A DNA stretch of 9,499 nt from Planctomycetota bacterium (GTDB lineage Bacteria > Planctomycetota > GCA-002687715), in contig JABSRK010000127.1 in NCBI GenBank assembly GCA_013213915.1, positions 1-9,499 of the forward strand, written 5' to 3'. The position numbers were made by a program, and so were the translations under genes. The notes beneath the pieces are model-generated. The model was not told the DNA's origin. It saw nothing but the letters and a program-made list of their open reading frames with translations, and ran no database searches. Shown piece after piece: positions 1-7,170 of the stretch. How positions within the stretch are numbered: the first letter of the stretch is position 1; each line of letters begins with the position of its first letter.

Positions 1-1
1 C

Positions 2-1888
2 TTCCTCGCGCTGACGTTCGCCGTCGGACTCTGGTTCGCTCGCCGCGCGGCAACGAACACCCAGGAGTACTTCCTCTCGGGGCGGACGCTGCCGTGGTGG
101 ATCATCGGCACGTCCATGGTCATCACAACGTTCGCGCCCGATACGCCCCTCGGAGTCGCATCGAACGTTCGGACGAGTGTCTCCTACGGCTGGTTTGGGT
201 GGAACATGGTGATGGCCCAGGTGCTGTCCGTGTTCCTCTTCGCCCGCCTGTGGCGCCGCTCTGGTGTCATGACCGACAACGAGCTGCTAGAACTCCGCTA
301 CAACGGACGCTCGGCGGCCGGGTTGCGTGTCTACAAGGCGTTCCACTTTTCGATTCTCGCGAACGTCATCTCGCTGTCGCTGATCATGCGTGCGATCGTC
401 GACGTGATCATCGCCGTGACCGACATCCCCGCGGCGGACGAGAACCTGATTGCGTGGGGACTGGCCGGGATCGCGCTCACCTACGCAGTCCTTGCCGGGT
501 TCTGGGGTGTCGTCGCCACCGATTTCCTTCAGTTCTGGGTCGCCATCGCGGGGACCGTGATCTTCGCGTTCATCGCCGCCGATCGTGTGGGCGGGGTCGA
601 GGCTGTCGCCCAGGCCGTGTCGTCGGATTCACTCGCGTTCTTTCCAGAAGCACCGGATCACCAGTTCAAGGTCCTCGCCTACATGGGCATCATGTGGTGG
701 GCGATCTACAACGCTGACGGTGCCGGGTACCTGTGCCAGCGCATGCTCGCCGCGAAGAACGAATGGCACGCCAGCGTCGGCACCCTGTGGTTTTCCGTGG
801 CCTATGCGGCGATCCGCATGTGGCCGTGGGTCCTGATCGGATCTTTGAGCCTGGTCGTCTTCCCACTCCTCGAGTACGAAGACGGGAGGGCGCTGGTCAA
901 CGGCGAGGAGCGAGGCGTCGTCACCGGCACCGTGCGTGCCGTCGTCGGGACCGGTCCGCAAGGCAAGAAGATCTTCGAGGACCGGGAGGTGAAGGACCTG
1001 GTCGTGACCGCGCGGGACGGCAAGGTCGTGGACCCCGGCGGCACCGAACTCCAGAGCATCGAAGGTAGGACGTCCTACCCGCGCATGATGCGCCGGTTCC
1101 TCGATGACCATCCGTTCCTCCTAGGTGTGCTCGTCGCCGCGTTTCTCGCCGCGTTCCTCAGCACCGTGGATACCCTGCTTAACTGGGGTGCGTCCTATCT
1201 CGTGAACGATGTCTTCCGACGCTTCGTTCGTCCTCAGGCCAGCGAGCGTCAACTCGTGTGGATGGGCAAGGGGTCCATCGTGGCGGTCATGGCGGCCGCC
1301 GTGATGTGTTTCCAGTTCTTTCGCTCGATCAAGGACGCGTGGATCTTCGTCTGGGCGTTCTCCGCCGGCATCGGGCCGGTACTGATCATGCGCTGGTTCT
1401 GGTGGCGGGTGAACGCGTGGTGCGAGATCCTGGCGCTGGCATCGTCGGTGCTGATTACCGTTGGATTCGAGGTCTGTAACGCTGTCTGGCAGGATCCGTA
1501 CGTGTTCGCCAGCGGTCCGTGTTTCGTCGGCGGGACCAGGCTGGAGATCTGGCACAAGGCGATCATCGTGGTGGCTTCGTCCATCTCGGTGGCGGTACTC
1601 GCAGTGCGCTTCGCGCCGTCCACCGATCCGGAACGACTCGACGCCTTCGTTCGCAAGGTACGGCCTCCCGGCTTCTGGGGACCCGTCCGCGCCCGGGTCG
1701 GCGCCGAGGGGAACCCGGACCACTCGTTGGGCCAGGTCCTCCTCATGTGGGTCCTCGGGGTCGCTGTGGTGTACGGGCTGACGTTCGTCATCGGAGGGAT
1801 CATCTACCAGCGTCCCGATGTGGTCTGGCCCTCGCTCGTGGCGCTGGTGGTCGGCTGTGCCGGCTTGTGGCCGCTCCTGCGTCGTTGA
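2..1888 (+). CDS. Sodium:solute symporter (SSS family), 5' end missing
   Basis: An inner-membrane transporter that should couple Na+ (or H+) flow to uptake of a small organic solute; the substrate cannot be read from sequence. The frame is open from base 2, giving 628 residues without the true N-terminus. It enters at the end of a membrane helix, followed by the family hallmark EYFLSGRTLPWW near base 65. Later landmarks are TDFLQFW near 519, QRMLAAK near 734, and STVDTLLNWGASYLVND at 1160-1210. The S-T pair at 1160-1165 matches the Na2-site serine/threonine pair known from SSS transporters. About ten more hydrophobic segments follow the LeuT-like pattern, and VRPPGFWGPV near 1657 precedes the last two. 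An extra hydrophilic stretch of about 68 residues (bases 872-1075) sits between two core helices, where relatives usually have a short loop. Family assignment is firm; substrate and operon upstream are unknown. Confidence 0.93.
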   Translation, partial: FLALTFAVGLWFARRAATNTQEYFLSGRTLPWWIIGTSMVITTFAPDTPLGVASNVRTSVSYGWFGWNMVMAQVLSVFLFARLWRRSGVMTDNELLELRYNGRSAAGLRVYKAFHFSILANVISLSLIMRAIVDVIIAVTDIPAADENLIAWGLAGIALTYAVLAGFWGVVATDFLQFWVAIAGTVIFAFIAADRVGGVEAVAQAVSSDSLAFFPEAPDHQFKVLAYMGIMWWAIYNADGAGYLCQRMLAAKNEWHASVGTLWFSVAYAAIRMWPWVLIGSLSLVVFPLLEYEDGRALVNGEERGVVTGTVRAVVGTGPQGKKIFEDREVKDLVVTARDGKVVDPGGTELQSIEGRTSYPRMMRRFLDDHPFLLGVLVAAFLAAFLSTVDTLLNWGASYLVNDVFRRFVRPQASERQLVWMGKGSIVAVMAAAVMCFQFFRSIKDAWIFVWAFSAGIGPVLIMRWFWWRVNAWCEILALASSVLITVGFEVCNAVWQDPYVFASGPCFVGGTRLEIWHKAIIVVASSISVAVLAVRFAPSTDPERLDAFVRKVRPPGFWGPVRARVGAEGNPDHSLGQVLLMWVLGVAVVYGLTFVIGGIIYQRPDVVWPSLVALVVGCAGLWPLLRR

Positions 1889-1913
1889 GGGCGGCCGCTC
1901 CCGGGGCTACGGT
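1885..1913 (+). promoter_or_regulatory. Possible sigma70-type promoter for dgt
   Basis: TTGAGG at 1885-1890 overlaps the symporter stop codon and is followed, after a 17-base spacer, by TACGGT at 1908-1913. The spacing is ideal and the -35 matches four of six consensus bases, but the -10 matches only three. A start site 7 bases downstream would fall at about 1920, at the end of the ribosome binding site, so the transcript would be nearly leaderless. Read-through from the symporter gene is an equally good explanation. Confidence 0.25.
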
Positions 1914-1914
1914 T

Positions 1915-1920
1915 AAGGAA
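1915..1920 (+). promoter_or_regulatory. Ribosome binding site of dgt
   Basis: AAGGAA (AAGGAAG including base 1921) lies just upstream of the ATG at 1924. It supports this start over an upstream extension that would run inside the symporter gene. Confidence 0.6.
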
Positions 1921-1923
1921 GAC

Positions 1924-3126
1924 ATGGGCAACGGAAGCGACACGGAAGCCGAGACCGGCAGGATCGTGAGCCGCGAGCAGGTGCTGGCGCGGGAGGACGC
2001 TCGGCTCGCGCCCTATGCCTGCCGCGGGTGCGCGTCGAACGGGCGCCGGATGGAGGAGCCGCCCGACCCGCTTCGGACCGACTTCCAGCGCGATCGCGAT
2101 CGGATCATCCACAGCACGGCGTTCAGGCGCCTCAATGGCAAGACCCAGGTGTTCGTCGCCGATACGGGGGACCACTACCGCACGCGTCTCACCCACAGCC
2201 TCGAGGTCTCGCAGATCGCACGGGCGATCAGCCGCAGCCTGTCGCTGAACGAGGACCTCACCGAGGCTTTAGCCCTGGCGCACGATCTGGGGCACACGCC
2301 ATTCGGGCATTCCGGCGGTGATGTGCTCGGCGAGCTCATGAGCGAGCACGGCGGGTTCGAGCACAACCGGCAGGCCCTGCGCATCCTCGACGTTCTCGAA
2401 GTCAAGTACCCGGATTTCGGCGGGCTGAACCTGACCTACGAAGTGCGCGAGTCGATCATCAAGCACAAGCGGCCGTTCGAGGGGGAGGACTACGCCCCGT
2501 ATCGCCCGGACGAGGGGCCGTGCCTCGAAGCACAGGTGGTGGATCTCGCCGACGGCATCGCGTACCTGTCGGCGGACCTCGACGACGGCTTGCGTTCGGG
2601 GATCCTGAAGCGCGACGCGCTGGATCACAATGTCGGTCTCTGGGAGCAGGCCAGGGAGGAGGCCCTGGCGCGCTATCCGGGCACGTCGGACAGGCTCCTC
2701 GAGCTCAAGGTCGTCGCCCAGTTGATCTCGCTGCTCGTGCGCGACCTCTGCGAGAGTACGGGCCGCCGCCTCGCCGAGCGCCAGATCGCGAGCCTGGAAG
2801 ACGTTCGCCTTCAGCCCGATTCTGTCGTCGCTTTCAGCCCAGATGTCCTGTCCGGCGAAGTCGAACTGCGCAAGTTCCTCTACGACCACTTCTACACCCA
2901 TTTCAAGGTCTGCCGTATGCGCAACCGGGCGCGCGTGATGATCACCGGTCTCTTCAGGGCGTACCGTGAGGGCAAGGAACTGATGCCGCCGCGGTTCCAA
3001 TCCCTCGCAGACACGGATGGTCTGGAGCGCGTGGTGGCTGACTATGTGTCGGGGATGACGGACCGCTATGCGCAGAAGGAGTACGGCCTCCTGTTCCAGC
3101 CGGGCGAGGGGAGCCTCGACGCGTGA
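1924..3126 (+). CDS. dgt: Deoxyguanosinetriphosphate triphosphohydrolase-like HD protein
   Basis: A cytoplasmic HD-superfamily enzyme expected to hydrolyse dNTPs to deoxynucleosides and triphosphate, adjusting the dNTP pool. It has 400 residues. FQRDRDRIIHSTAFRRLNGKTQVF (residues 54-77) is the family's N-terminal signature. The metal ligands are all visible: H91 in RLTHSLEVSQ, H120-D121 in ALAHDLGHTPFGHSG, and D210 in DLADGIAYL. H124, H129, H142 and H147 fit the additional active-site histidines. The frame is open far upstream, but ATG 1924 has a ribosome binding site, and the residues before it are symporter DNA read in the wrong frame. A Cys pair (C33, C36) sits in the conserved APYA-to-GRR stretch, where relatives I know do not usually carry it. 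The gene lies 35 bases after the symporter and overlaps rnc. Substrate preference (dGTP or all dNTPs) cannot be told, so the symbol is by family. Confidence 0.93.
   Translation: MGNGSDTEAETGRIVSREQVLAREDARLAPYACRGCASNGRRMEEPPDPLRTDFQRDRDRIIHSTAFRRLNGKTQVFVADTGDHYRTRLTHSLEVSQIARAISRSLSLNEDLTEALALAHDLGHTPFGHSGGDVLGELMSEHGGFEHNRQALRILDVLEVKYPDFGGLNLTYEVRESIIKHKRPFEGEDYAPYRPDEGPCLEAQVVDLADGIAYLSADLDDGLRSGILKRDALDHNVGLWEQAREEALARYPGTSDRLLELKVVAQLISLLVRDLCESTGRRLAERQIASLEDVRLQPDSVVAFSPDVLSGEVELRKFLYDHFYTHFKVCRMRNRARVMITGLFRAYREGKELMPPRFQSLADTDGLERVVADYVSGMTDRYAQKEYGLLFQPGEGSLDA
3106..3113 (+). promoter_or_regulatory. Ribosome binding site of rnc, inside dgt
   Basis: A purine run (GAGGGGAG, with the core GGAG at 3110-3113) ends 9 bases before the GTG at 3123. 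It lies inside the dgt coding region and supports the GTG start that overlaps the dgt stop. Confidence 0.5.
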
Positions 3127-3830
3127 GCGCCACCGATAACGGCGACGGCGCCACGGGTCGCGTGGGCGAATGCGAGCGCGTCCTTGGCTACACGTTCAAC
3201 GACCCCGAGACGCTTGTTCGCGCGCTCACTCACAGCTCGTCACGCACTGCCTTCTCGGGGAGTAACGAGCGCCTCGAGTTTCTCGGCGACGCGATCCTCG
3301 GCGCCGTGGTCAGCCTCTACCTCTACGCCCATCACCCCGAGTTCCAGGAAGGCCGGATGACCAAGGTGAAGAGCCAGGTGGTCAGCCGCCGCAGCCTTGC
3401 GCTGAAGGCGCGGGACATCGGACTCGCGCCCCATCTCGTGGTCGGCCGCATGTTCCCGACTCCGAAGTCGATCACGAACTCGATCCTCTCGAACGCCCTT
3501 GAGGCGGTCATCGCAGCAGTGTTCGTGGACGGCGGACTGGATGCGGCCTACGAATTCGTCATCCGTCATTTCGAGGACGCCATCGCCACCGCGGCGGATG
3601 AACCAGGCCAGCGGGACTTCAAGTCGTGGCTCGGACAGTGGGCCCAGCAGAACCACATGGAGAATCCGGGCTACGTCGTCCTTTCGACCGCGGGTCCCGA
3701 TCACACCAAGACGTTCGAGATGAGCGTGACGCTCGGCAAGCGCCGGTTTTTCCCCGCCTGGGGCCGTTCGAAGAAGGAAGCCGAGCAGCGCGCGGCCCGT
3801 GCTGCGCTCAGGGAGCTGGGGCTGCTCTGA
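3123..3830 (+). CDS. rnc: Ribonuclease III
   Basis: A cytoplasmic, homodimeric, Mg2+-dependent endonuclease that cuts double-stranded RNA, as in rRNA precursor processing and mRNA or antisense turnover. It has 235 residues, normal for the family. The catalytic domain spans about residues 15-155 and carries the signature NERLEFLGDAILG (48-60), with E49, E52 and D56 matching the first metal cluster. SNALEAVIAAVFVDGG (123-138) supplies the second acidic site: E127 is present, but the position of E. coli D114 is N124. A double-stranded RNA binding domain follows at about 165-235 (DFKSWLGQW to the C-terminus, with SKKEAEQRAARAAL). The GTG start overlaps the dgt TGA as GTGA, so translation is probably coupled. 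In-frame continuation upstream would overlap dgt further and has no support. Family call is very firm. Confidence 0.96.
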   Translation: MSATDNGDGATGRVGECERVLGYTFNDPETLVRALTHSSSRTAFSGSNERLEFLGDAILGAVVSLYLYAHHPEFQEGRMTKVKSQVVSRRSLALKARDIGLAPHLVVGRMFPTPKSITNSILSNALEAVIAAVFVDGGLDAAYEFVIRHFEDAIATAADEPGQRDFKSWLGQWAQQNHMENPGYVVLSTAGPDHTKTFEMSVTLGKRRFFPAWGRSKKEAEQRAARAALRELGLL

Positions 3831-3870
3831 TCACGGCGGAGCGCCCTGGAGGTCTGCCCCACTGTGCGGC

Positions 3871-3876
3871 TATCGT
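3871..3876 (+). promoter_or_regulatory. Possible -10 element before mfd
   Basis: TATCGT, in the context GCTATCGT, lies 12 bases before the GTG start of mfd. No good -35 is seen; TGGAGG at 3847-3852 (18-base spacer) matches three of six bases. If used, transcription would start about 5 bases before the GTG, giving an almost leaderless mRNA. That would fit the absence of a nearby ribosome binding site: the only GGAGGT, at 3848-3853, is 34 bases away from the start. Confidence 0.25.
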
Positions 3877-3887
3877 GAACCACGCAC

Positions 3888-6800
3888 GTGGACGCTCTTA
3901 TAGAACCCCTCATCCGATCGCGACCGTTCAAGGAACTGGTTGCGGCGCTGGATGACGCGCCCGTTGTCGGGGGTGTCACCGGTTCGTTGTTTTCGTTGCT
4001 CGCCGCGGCGTTGGTCCGCAAGACTGATCGGCGCTGGCTGCTTCTCGTTCCCGGCGAGGACGAAGCGGAGGGGGTCGTCGAGGACCTGCGGATGTTCGGT
4101 GTCGCGGCCGATGGGACGGCGTTGCTGCCGTCCGGCGTGGACGGGGCCTTGGAGCGGGCGCGCGTCATCGGTCGGTTGGCCAGCGATGGCGAGCTGCGCG
4201 TGCTGGTCGCGCCGGTGAGGTCCGCCGTGGACCCTCTGCCGTCACCGCGTGCGGTGCGGGGCGCCCGTCTGGACCTGGCGGTAGGGGCGACCCTGCCGCT
4301 CGATGGCGTGGTCGCGCGCCTTGTCGATGCAGGATTCGCGCGCGACGCCACGGCCCACCGTCCCGGAGTGCTCGCCGTCCGGGGTGACCTCGTCGATTTC
4401 TGGCCGCACGATCTCGACAAGCCGTTGCGCGTCGAGTGGATGGACGACGAGATCGAAGGCTTGCGGGCGTTCGATCCCATGACCCAACTCTCGGTCGAGG
4501 TGCTCCGCAGGGCATCACCTTCATTGCTCCTGCCTGAAAACGATCCGGAGGGTGGCGTCCTAGCTGAGCATCTCGACGCGTCGTGGACGGTGCTGGCGCG
4601 CGACGCGCGCGGGCTTGCTGAATCCATGGAGCGGCACCTCGCTCGGTTCGTCGGCAAGGAGCGGGAGCGACGTGAGGATGGGTGGACGGCCGTGTTTCGC
4701 CTACCCGAAGTGATGACCTCGCGGATGAAGGCGCCGGCTGCCGAAGCGCTCAATGTGGGCGGTCAGATCGTCGCGACCGCAGGGACGGCTTTCGAGGACG
4801 CCCTGGACACGCTCGAGCGCACGTCTCGCGGGAAGAGCGTGACGTTGCTCTGCTTCGATACCGAAGCGGAGCGGGACCGGTTCCGGGAGGTCCTGGCCGA
4901 ACAGTCGGACCCGCGGGCGAAGAAGGTGTGCGAACGACAAGTGTTGATGCACGTCGGCCGTTTGCATGAGGGGTTCCATAGTCCCTTCCTCGGTGTCGGC
5001 GCGCTCGGCCATCACGAGTTATTCGCGACGGCGGTCAAGCGTCGGCGTCCACGCCACGAGGAGTCGGTGGTCAGTGAGGCCATCGAGTCGTTTCTGGATC
5101 TGGATGAAGGCGACTACGTGGTCCACCTCGCCCAGGGGATCGCGCGGTTCGTCGGGTTACGCCGCGAGGTGAAGGGTGGGGCCGATCAGGAGTTCCTCGT
5201 CCTGGAGTTCAAGGACGCGGTCGAGTTGCACGTGCCGGCGGCGAAGATCGACCTCGTCCAGAAGTACATCGGCGGGAAGGGCGATGCGCCGAATCTGTCG
5301 CGGATCGGATCGGCGTCCTGGGAGAAGCGCAAGGAGGCCGTACGGCAGGCCGTCACGGACATGGCGGCTGACCTGCTCGAGATGCAGGCGATTCGCGCAC
5401 GGAAGACGGGCATCCGGCATCAGGGGGACACGCCCTGGCAGCAGGAGTTCGAGGCCGCGTTCCCGTATCAGGCGACGCCCGACCAGGCCCGTGCGGCTGA
5501 GGCAATCAAGGGAGACATGGAGTCGGACCGACCCATGGACCGGCTCATTTGTGGCGACGTCGGATACGGCAAGACCGAGGTTTGCATGCGGGCGGCGTTC
5601 AAATGTGTGATGGGTGATCGGCAGGTGGCTGTGCTGGTCCCGACGACCATCCTCGCCCAGCAGCACTGGGAGTCGTTCAGAGAGCGCATGAAGGACTACC
5701 CCGTCGTCATCGAGTGCCTCTCCCGATTCCGTACGAAGAAGCAGCAGCAGCGAGCGCTCGAAGGGCTGGCGGCTGGGGCGGTGGACATCGTCATCGGCAC
5801 CCATCGACTTGTTCAAGGGGATGTGTCGTTCAAGGACCTCGGGCTGCTCGTCATCGACGAGGAACAGCGATTCGGGGTCGGCGACAAGGAGCGCCTGCGA
5901 CGGCTTCGCACCAACGTCGATGTGCTGACCATGAGCGCGACGCCCATCCCGCGCACCCTGCATCAGGCGATCCTGGGGATCCGCGACATCTCGCCATTGG
6001 GGCAAGCGCCCAAGGGACGTCGTGAGGTGAGAACCGAGGTGATCCCCTATGCCGAGGAAGTCGTACGGACGGCGATCCTCCGGGAACTCGATCGGGAAGG
6101 GCAGATCTTCTTCGTCCACAATCGTGTGCAGACCATCCACAAGATCGCGAGACGTCTCTCCAATCTCGTCCCCGAGGCGCGCATCCTTGTGGGACACGGT
6201 CAGATGCCGGAGCGCGCGCTCGAGCGGACCATGCTCAACTTCCTCGAGAAGAGAGCGGACGTTCTCGTGGCGACGACGATCATCGAGTCAGGGCTGGACA
6301 TTCCGAGCGTGAACACGATCTTCGTCGACCAGGCGGACCGGTACGGGCTATCCGATCTTCACCAGCTTCGCGGCAGGGTCGGGCGGTACCACCACCAGGC
6401 GTACGCGTATTTCCTGGTCCGCCCCGATCACGCGATCTCGGAGATCGCCGAGAAGCGGCTCCGGGCCATCGAGGAGTTCAGCCGACTCGGCGCCGGGTTC
6501 CAGATCGCCATGCGCGACATGGAGATCCGCGGCGCCGGCAACATCCTCGGCCCCGAGCAGAGCGGACACATCGCGTCAGTCGGATACGAGATGTACTGCC
6601 GGTTGCTCGACGGCGCTGTGAAGCGCCTGCGCAACGAGCCCGTCGAGTTGCCGGAAGAGGTCGAGATCAACATCGACTTCACCGCCTACCTCGACGACTC
6701 CTGGATCACCGACAAGCGGCTGCGTGTCGAGATGTACAGGAAGCTGGGCCGAGCGATGACGGAGGAGCAGTTCGATGCCGTCATCGAGGAGATGGCCGAC

Positions 6801-7109
6801 CGGTTCGGCCCGCCGCCACCCGTCGCGCGTGAGTTCGTTCTCGTGGCGAAGATCCGCGCGCTGATGGAACGGATGAGGGTGGCGCGGCTGGAGATGATGC
6901 CAGGCGAGGGCGTGGCCCTCCGTTCGCGGCGGCTCAAGCGGCTGATGGCGTTTGTCACTGCTTCGGGGGACCAGGTGCGGGTCCTTCGCGGCCAGGTGGT
7001 CCTGCTGGTGCATCCGGCTCCGTTTCGGGGGCCGGGTGAGCTCCTCTCGTTTCTACGAGAACACCTCTCCGTCAAATCGATCGGGGACCCGGCGGCGTCG
7101 GGTTCCTGA
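3888..7109 (+). CDS. mfd: Transcription-repair coupling factor Mfd
   Basis: A cytoplasmic ATP-driven DNA translocase that removes RNA polymerase stalled at DNA lesions and recruits UvrA for nucleotide excision repair. It has 1073 residues, somewhat shorter than the roughly 1150 of E. coli Mfd. The N-terminal third is UvrB-like, including RVEWMDDEIEGLRAFDP at about 180-200. A CarD-like RNA polymerase interaction domain spans about 403-470 (LDEGDYVVHLAQGIARFVG). The motor holds Walker A GDVGYGKT (556-563), Walker B DEEQ (657-660), SAT (683-685) and QLRGRVGR (826-833) in the translocation motif. The C-terminal regulatory domain begins near 924 (EVEINIDFTAYL). An in-frame TGA at 3876-3878 leaves GTG 3888 as the first plausible start, and the protein begins DALIEPLIRSRPFKEL as expected for Mfd. 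No close ribosome binding site is seen. It lies 57 bases after rnc. Confidence 0.96.
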   Translation: MDALIEPLIRSRPFKELVAALDDAPVVGGVTGSLFSLLAAALVRKTDRRWLLLVPGEDEAEGVVEDLRMFGVAADGTALLPSGVDGALERARVIGRLASDGELRVLVAPVRSAVDPLPSPRAVRGARLDLAVGATLPLDGVVARLVDAGFARDATAHRPGVLAVRGDLVDFWPHDLDKPLRVEWMDDEIEGLRAFDPMTQLSVEVLRRASPSLLLPENDPEGGVLAEHLDASWTVLARDARGLAESMERHLARFVGKERERREDGWTAVFRLPEVMTSRMKAPAAEALNVGGQIVATAGTAFEDALDTLERTSRGKSVTLLCFDTEAERDRFREVLAEQSDPRAKKVCERQVLMHVGRLHEGFHSPFLGVGALGHHELFATAVKRRRPRHEESVVSEAIESFLDLDEGDYVVHLAQGIARFVGLRREVKGGADQEFLVLEFKDAVELHVPAAKIDLVQKYIGGKGDAPNLSRIGSASWEKRKEAVRQAVTDMAADLLEMQAIRARKTGIRHQGDTPWQQEFEAAFPYQATPDQARAAEAIKGDMESDRPMDRLICGDVGYGKTEVCMRAAFKCVMGDRQVAVLVPTTILAQQHWESFRERMKDYPVVIECLSRFRTKKQQQRALEGLAAGAVDIVIGTHRLVQGDVSFKDLGLLVIDEEQRFGVGDKERLRRLRTNVDVLTMSATPIPRTLHQAILGIRDISPLGQAPKGRREVRTEVIPYAEEVVRTAILRELDREGQIFFVHNRVQTIHKIARRLSNLVPEARILVGHGQMPERALERTMLNFLEKRADVLVATTIIESGLDIPSVNTIFVDQADRYGLSDLHQLRGRVGRYHHQAYAYFLVRPDHAISEIAEKRLRAIEEFSRLGAGFQIAMRDMEIRGAGNILGPEQSGHIASVGYEMYCRLLDGAVKRLRNEPVELPEEVEINIDFTAYLDDSWITDKRLRVEMYRKLGRAMTEEQFDAVIEEMADRFGPPPPVAREFVLVAKIRALMERMRVARLEMMPGEGVALRSRRLKRLMAFVTASGDQVRVLRGQVVLLVHPAPFRGPGELLSFLREHLSVKSIGDPAASGS

Positions 7110-7144
7110 GTGGAGTTGGGGCCGATTTGCACCGCCAGTGGTGC

Positions 7145-7150
7145 TATCCT
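7145..7150 (+). promoter_or_regulatory. Possible -10 element before the foldase gene
   Basis: TATCCT, in the context GCTATCCT, lies 20 bases before the ATG at 7171. The nearest -35-like hexamer, TTGCAC at 7127-7132, leaves only a 12-base spacer, too short for a standard promoter, and the hexamer 17 bases away does not match. Transcription from here would begin about where the ribosome binding site begins. Confidence 0.25.
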
Positions 7151-7157
7151 GTGGCCC

Positions 7158-7163
7158 GGAGGG
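7158..7163 (+). promoter_or_regulatory. Ribosome binding site of the foldase gene
   Basis: GGAGGG, 7 bases before the ATG at 7171, is the strongest Shine-Dalgarno match in the window. It fixes this start: the same frame is open back to 6952, but that extension lies inside mfd and would put the signal peptide in mid-protein. Confidence 0.8.
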
Positions 7164-7170
7164 AACCTGC

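Noticed and set aside
1519..1923. N-terminal extension of the dNTPase inside the symporter gene
   Set aside because: The extension is Arg/Gly-rich out-of-frame symporter DNA. ATG 1924 has a ribosome binding site and gives the normal family length.
3864..3878. Mini-ORF GTG-CGG-CTA-TCG-TGA before mfd, downstream of GGAGGT
   Set aside because: Only four codons long and in frame with mfd but closed by TGA. It is useful only for showing that mfd cannot start further upstream than 3879.
3701..4753. Minus-strand ORF of 350 codons
   Set aside because: Its translation is dominated by Ser/Arg/Thr with no domain, and it overlaps the end of rnc and the start of mfd, both firmly identified.
5157..6197. 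Minus-strand ORF of 346 codons
   Set aside because: It lies inside the mfd motor domains, whose + strand motifs are all intact. Long antisense frames are normal in DNA this GC-rich, and the translation resembles no family.
7116..7131. Sigma54-like promoter before the foldase gene (TTGGGG then TTTGCA)
   Set aside because: With GC of TTTGCA taken as the -12, the -24 position reads TG rather than the required GG, so the key dinucleotide fails.
6952..7170. N-terminal extension of the foldase inside mfd
   Set aside because: It would bury the signal peptide. ATG 7171 has a strong ribosome binding site at the right distance.
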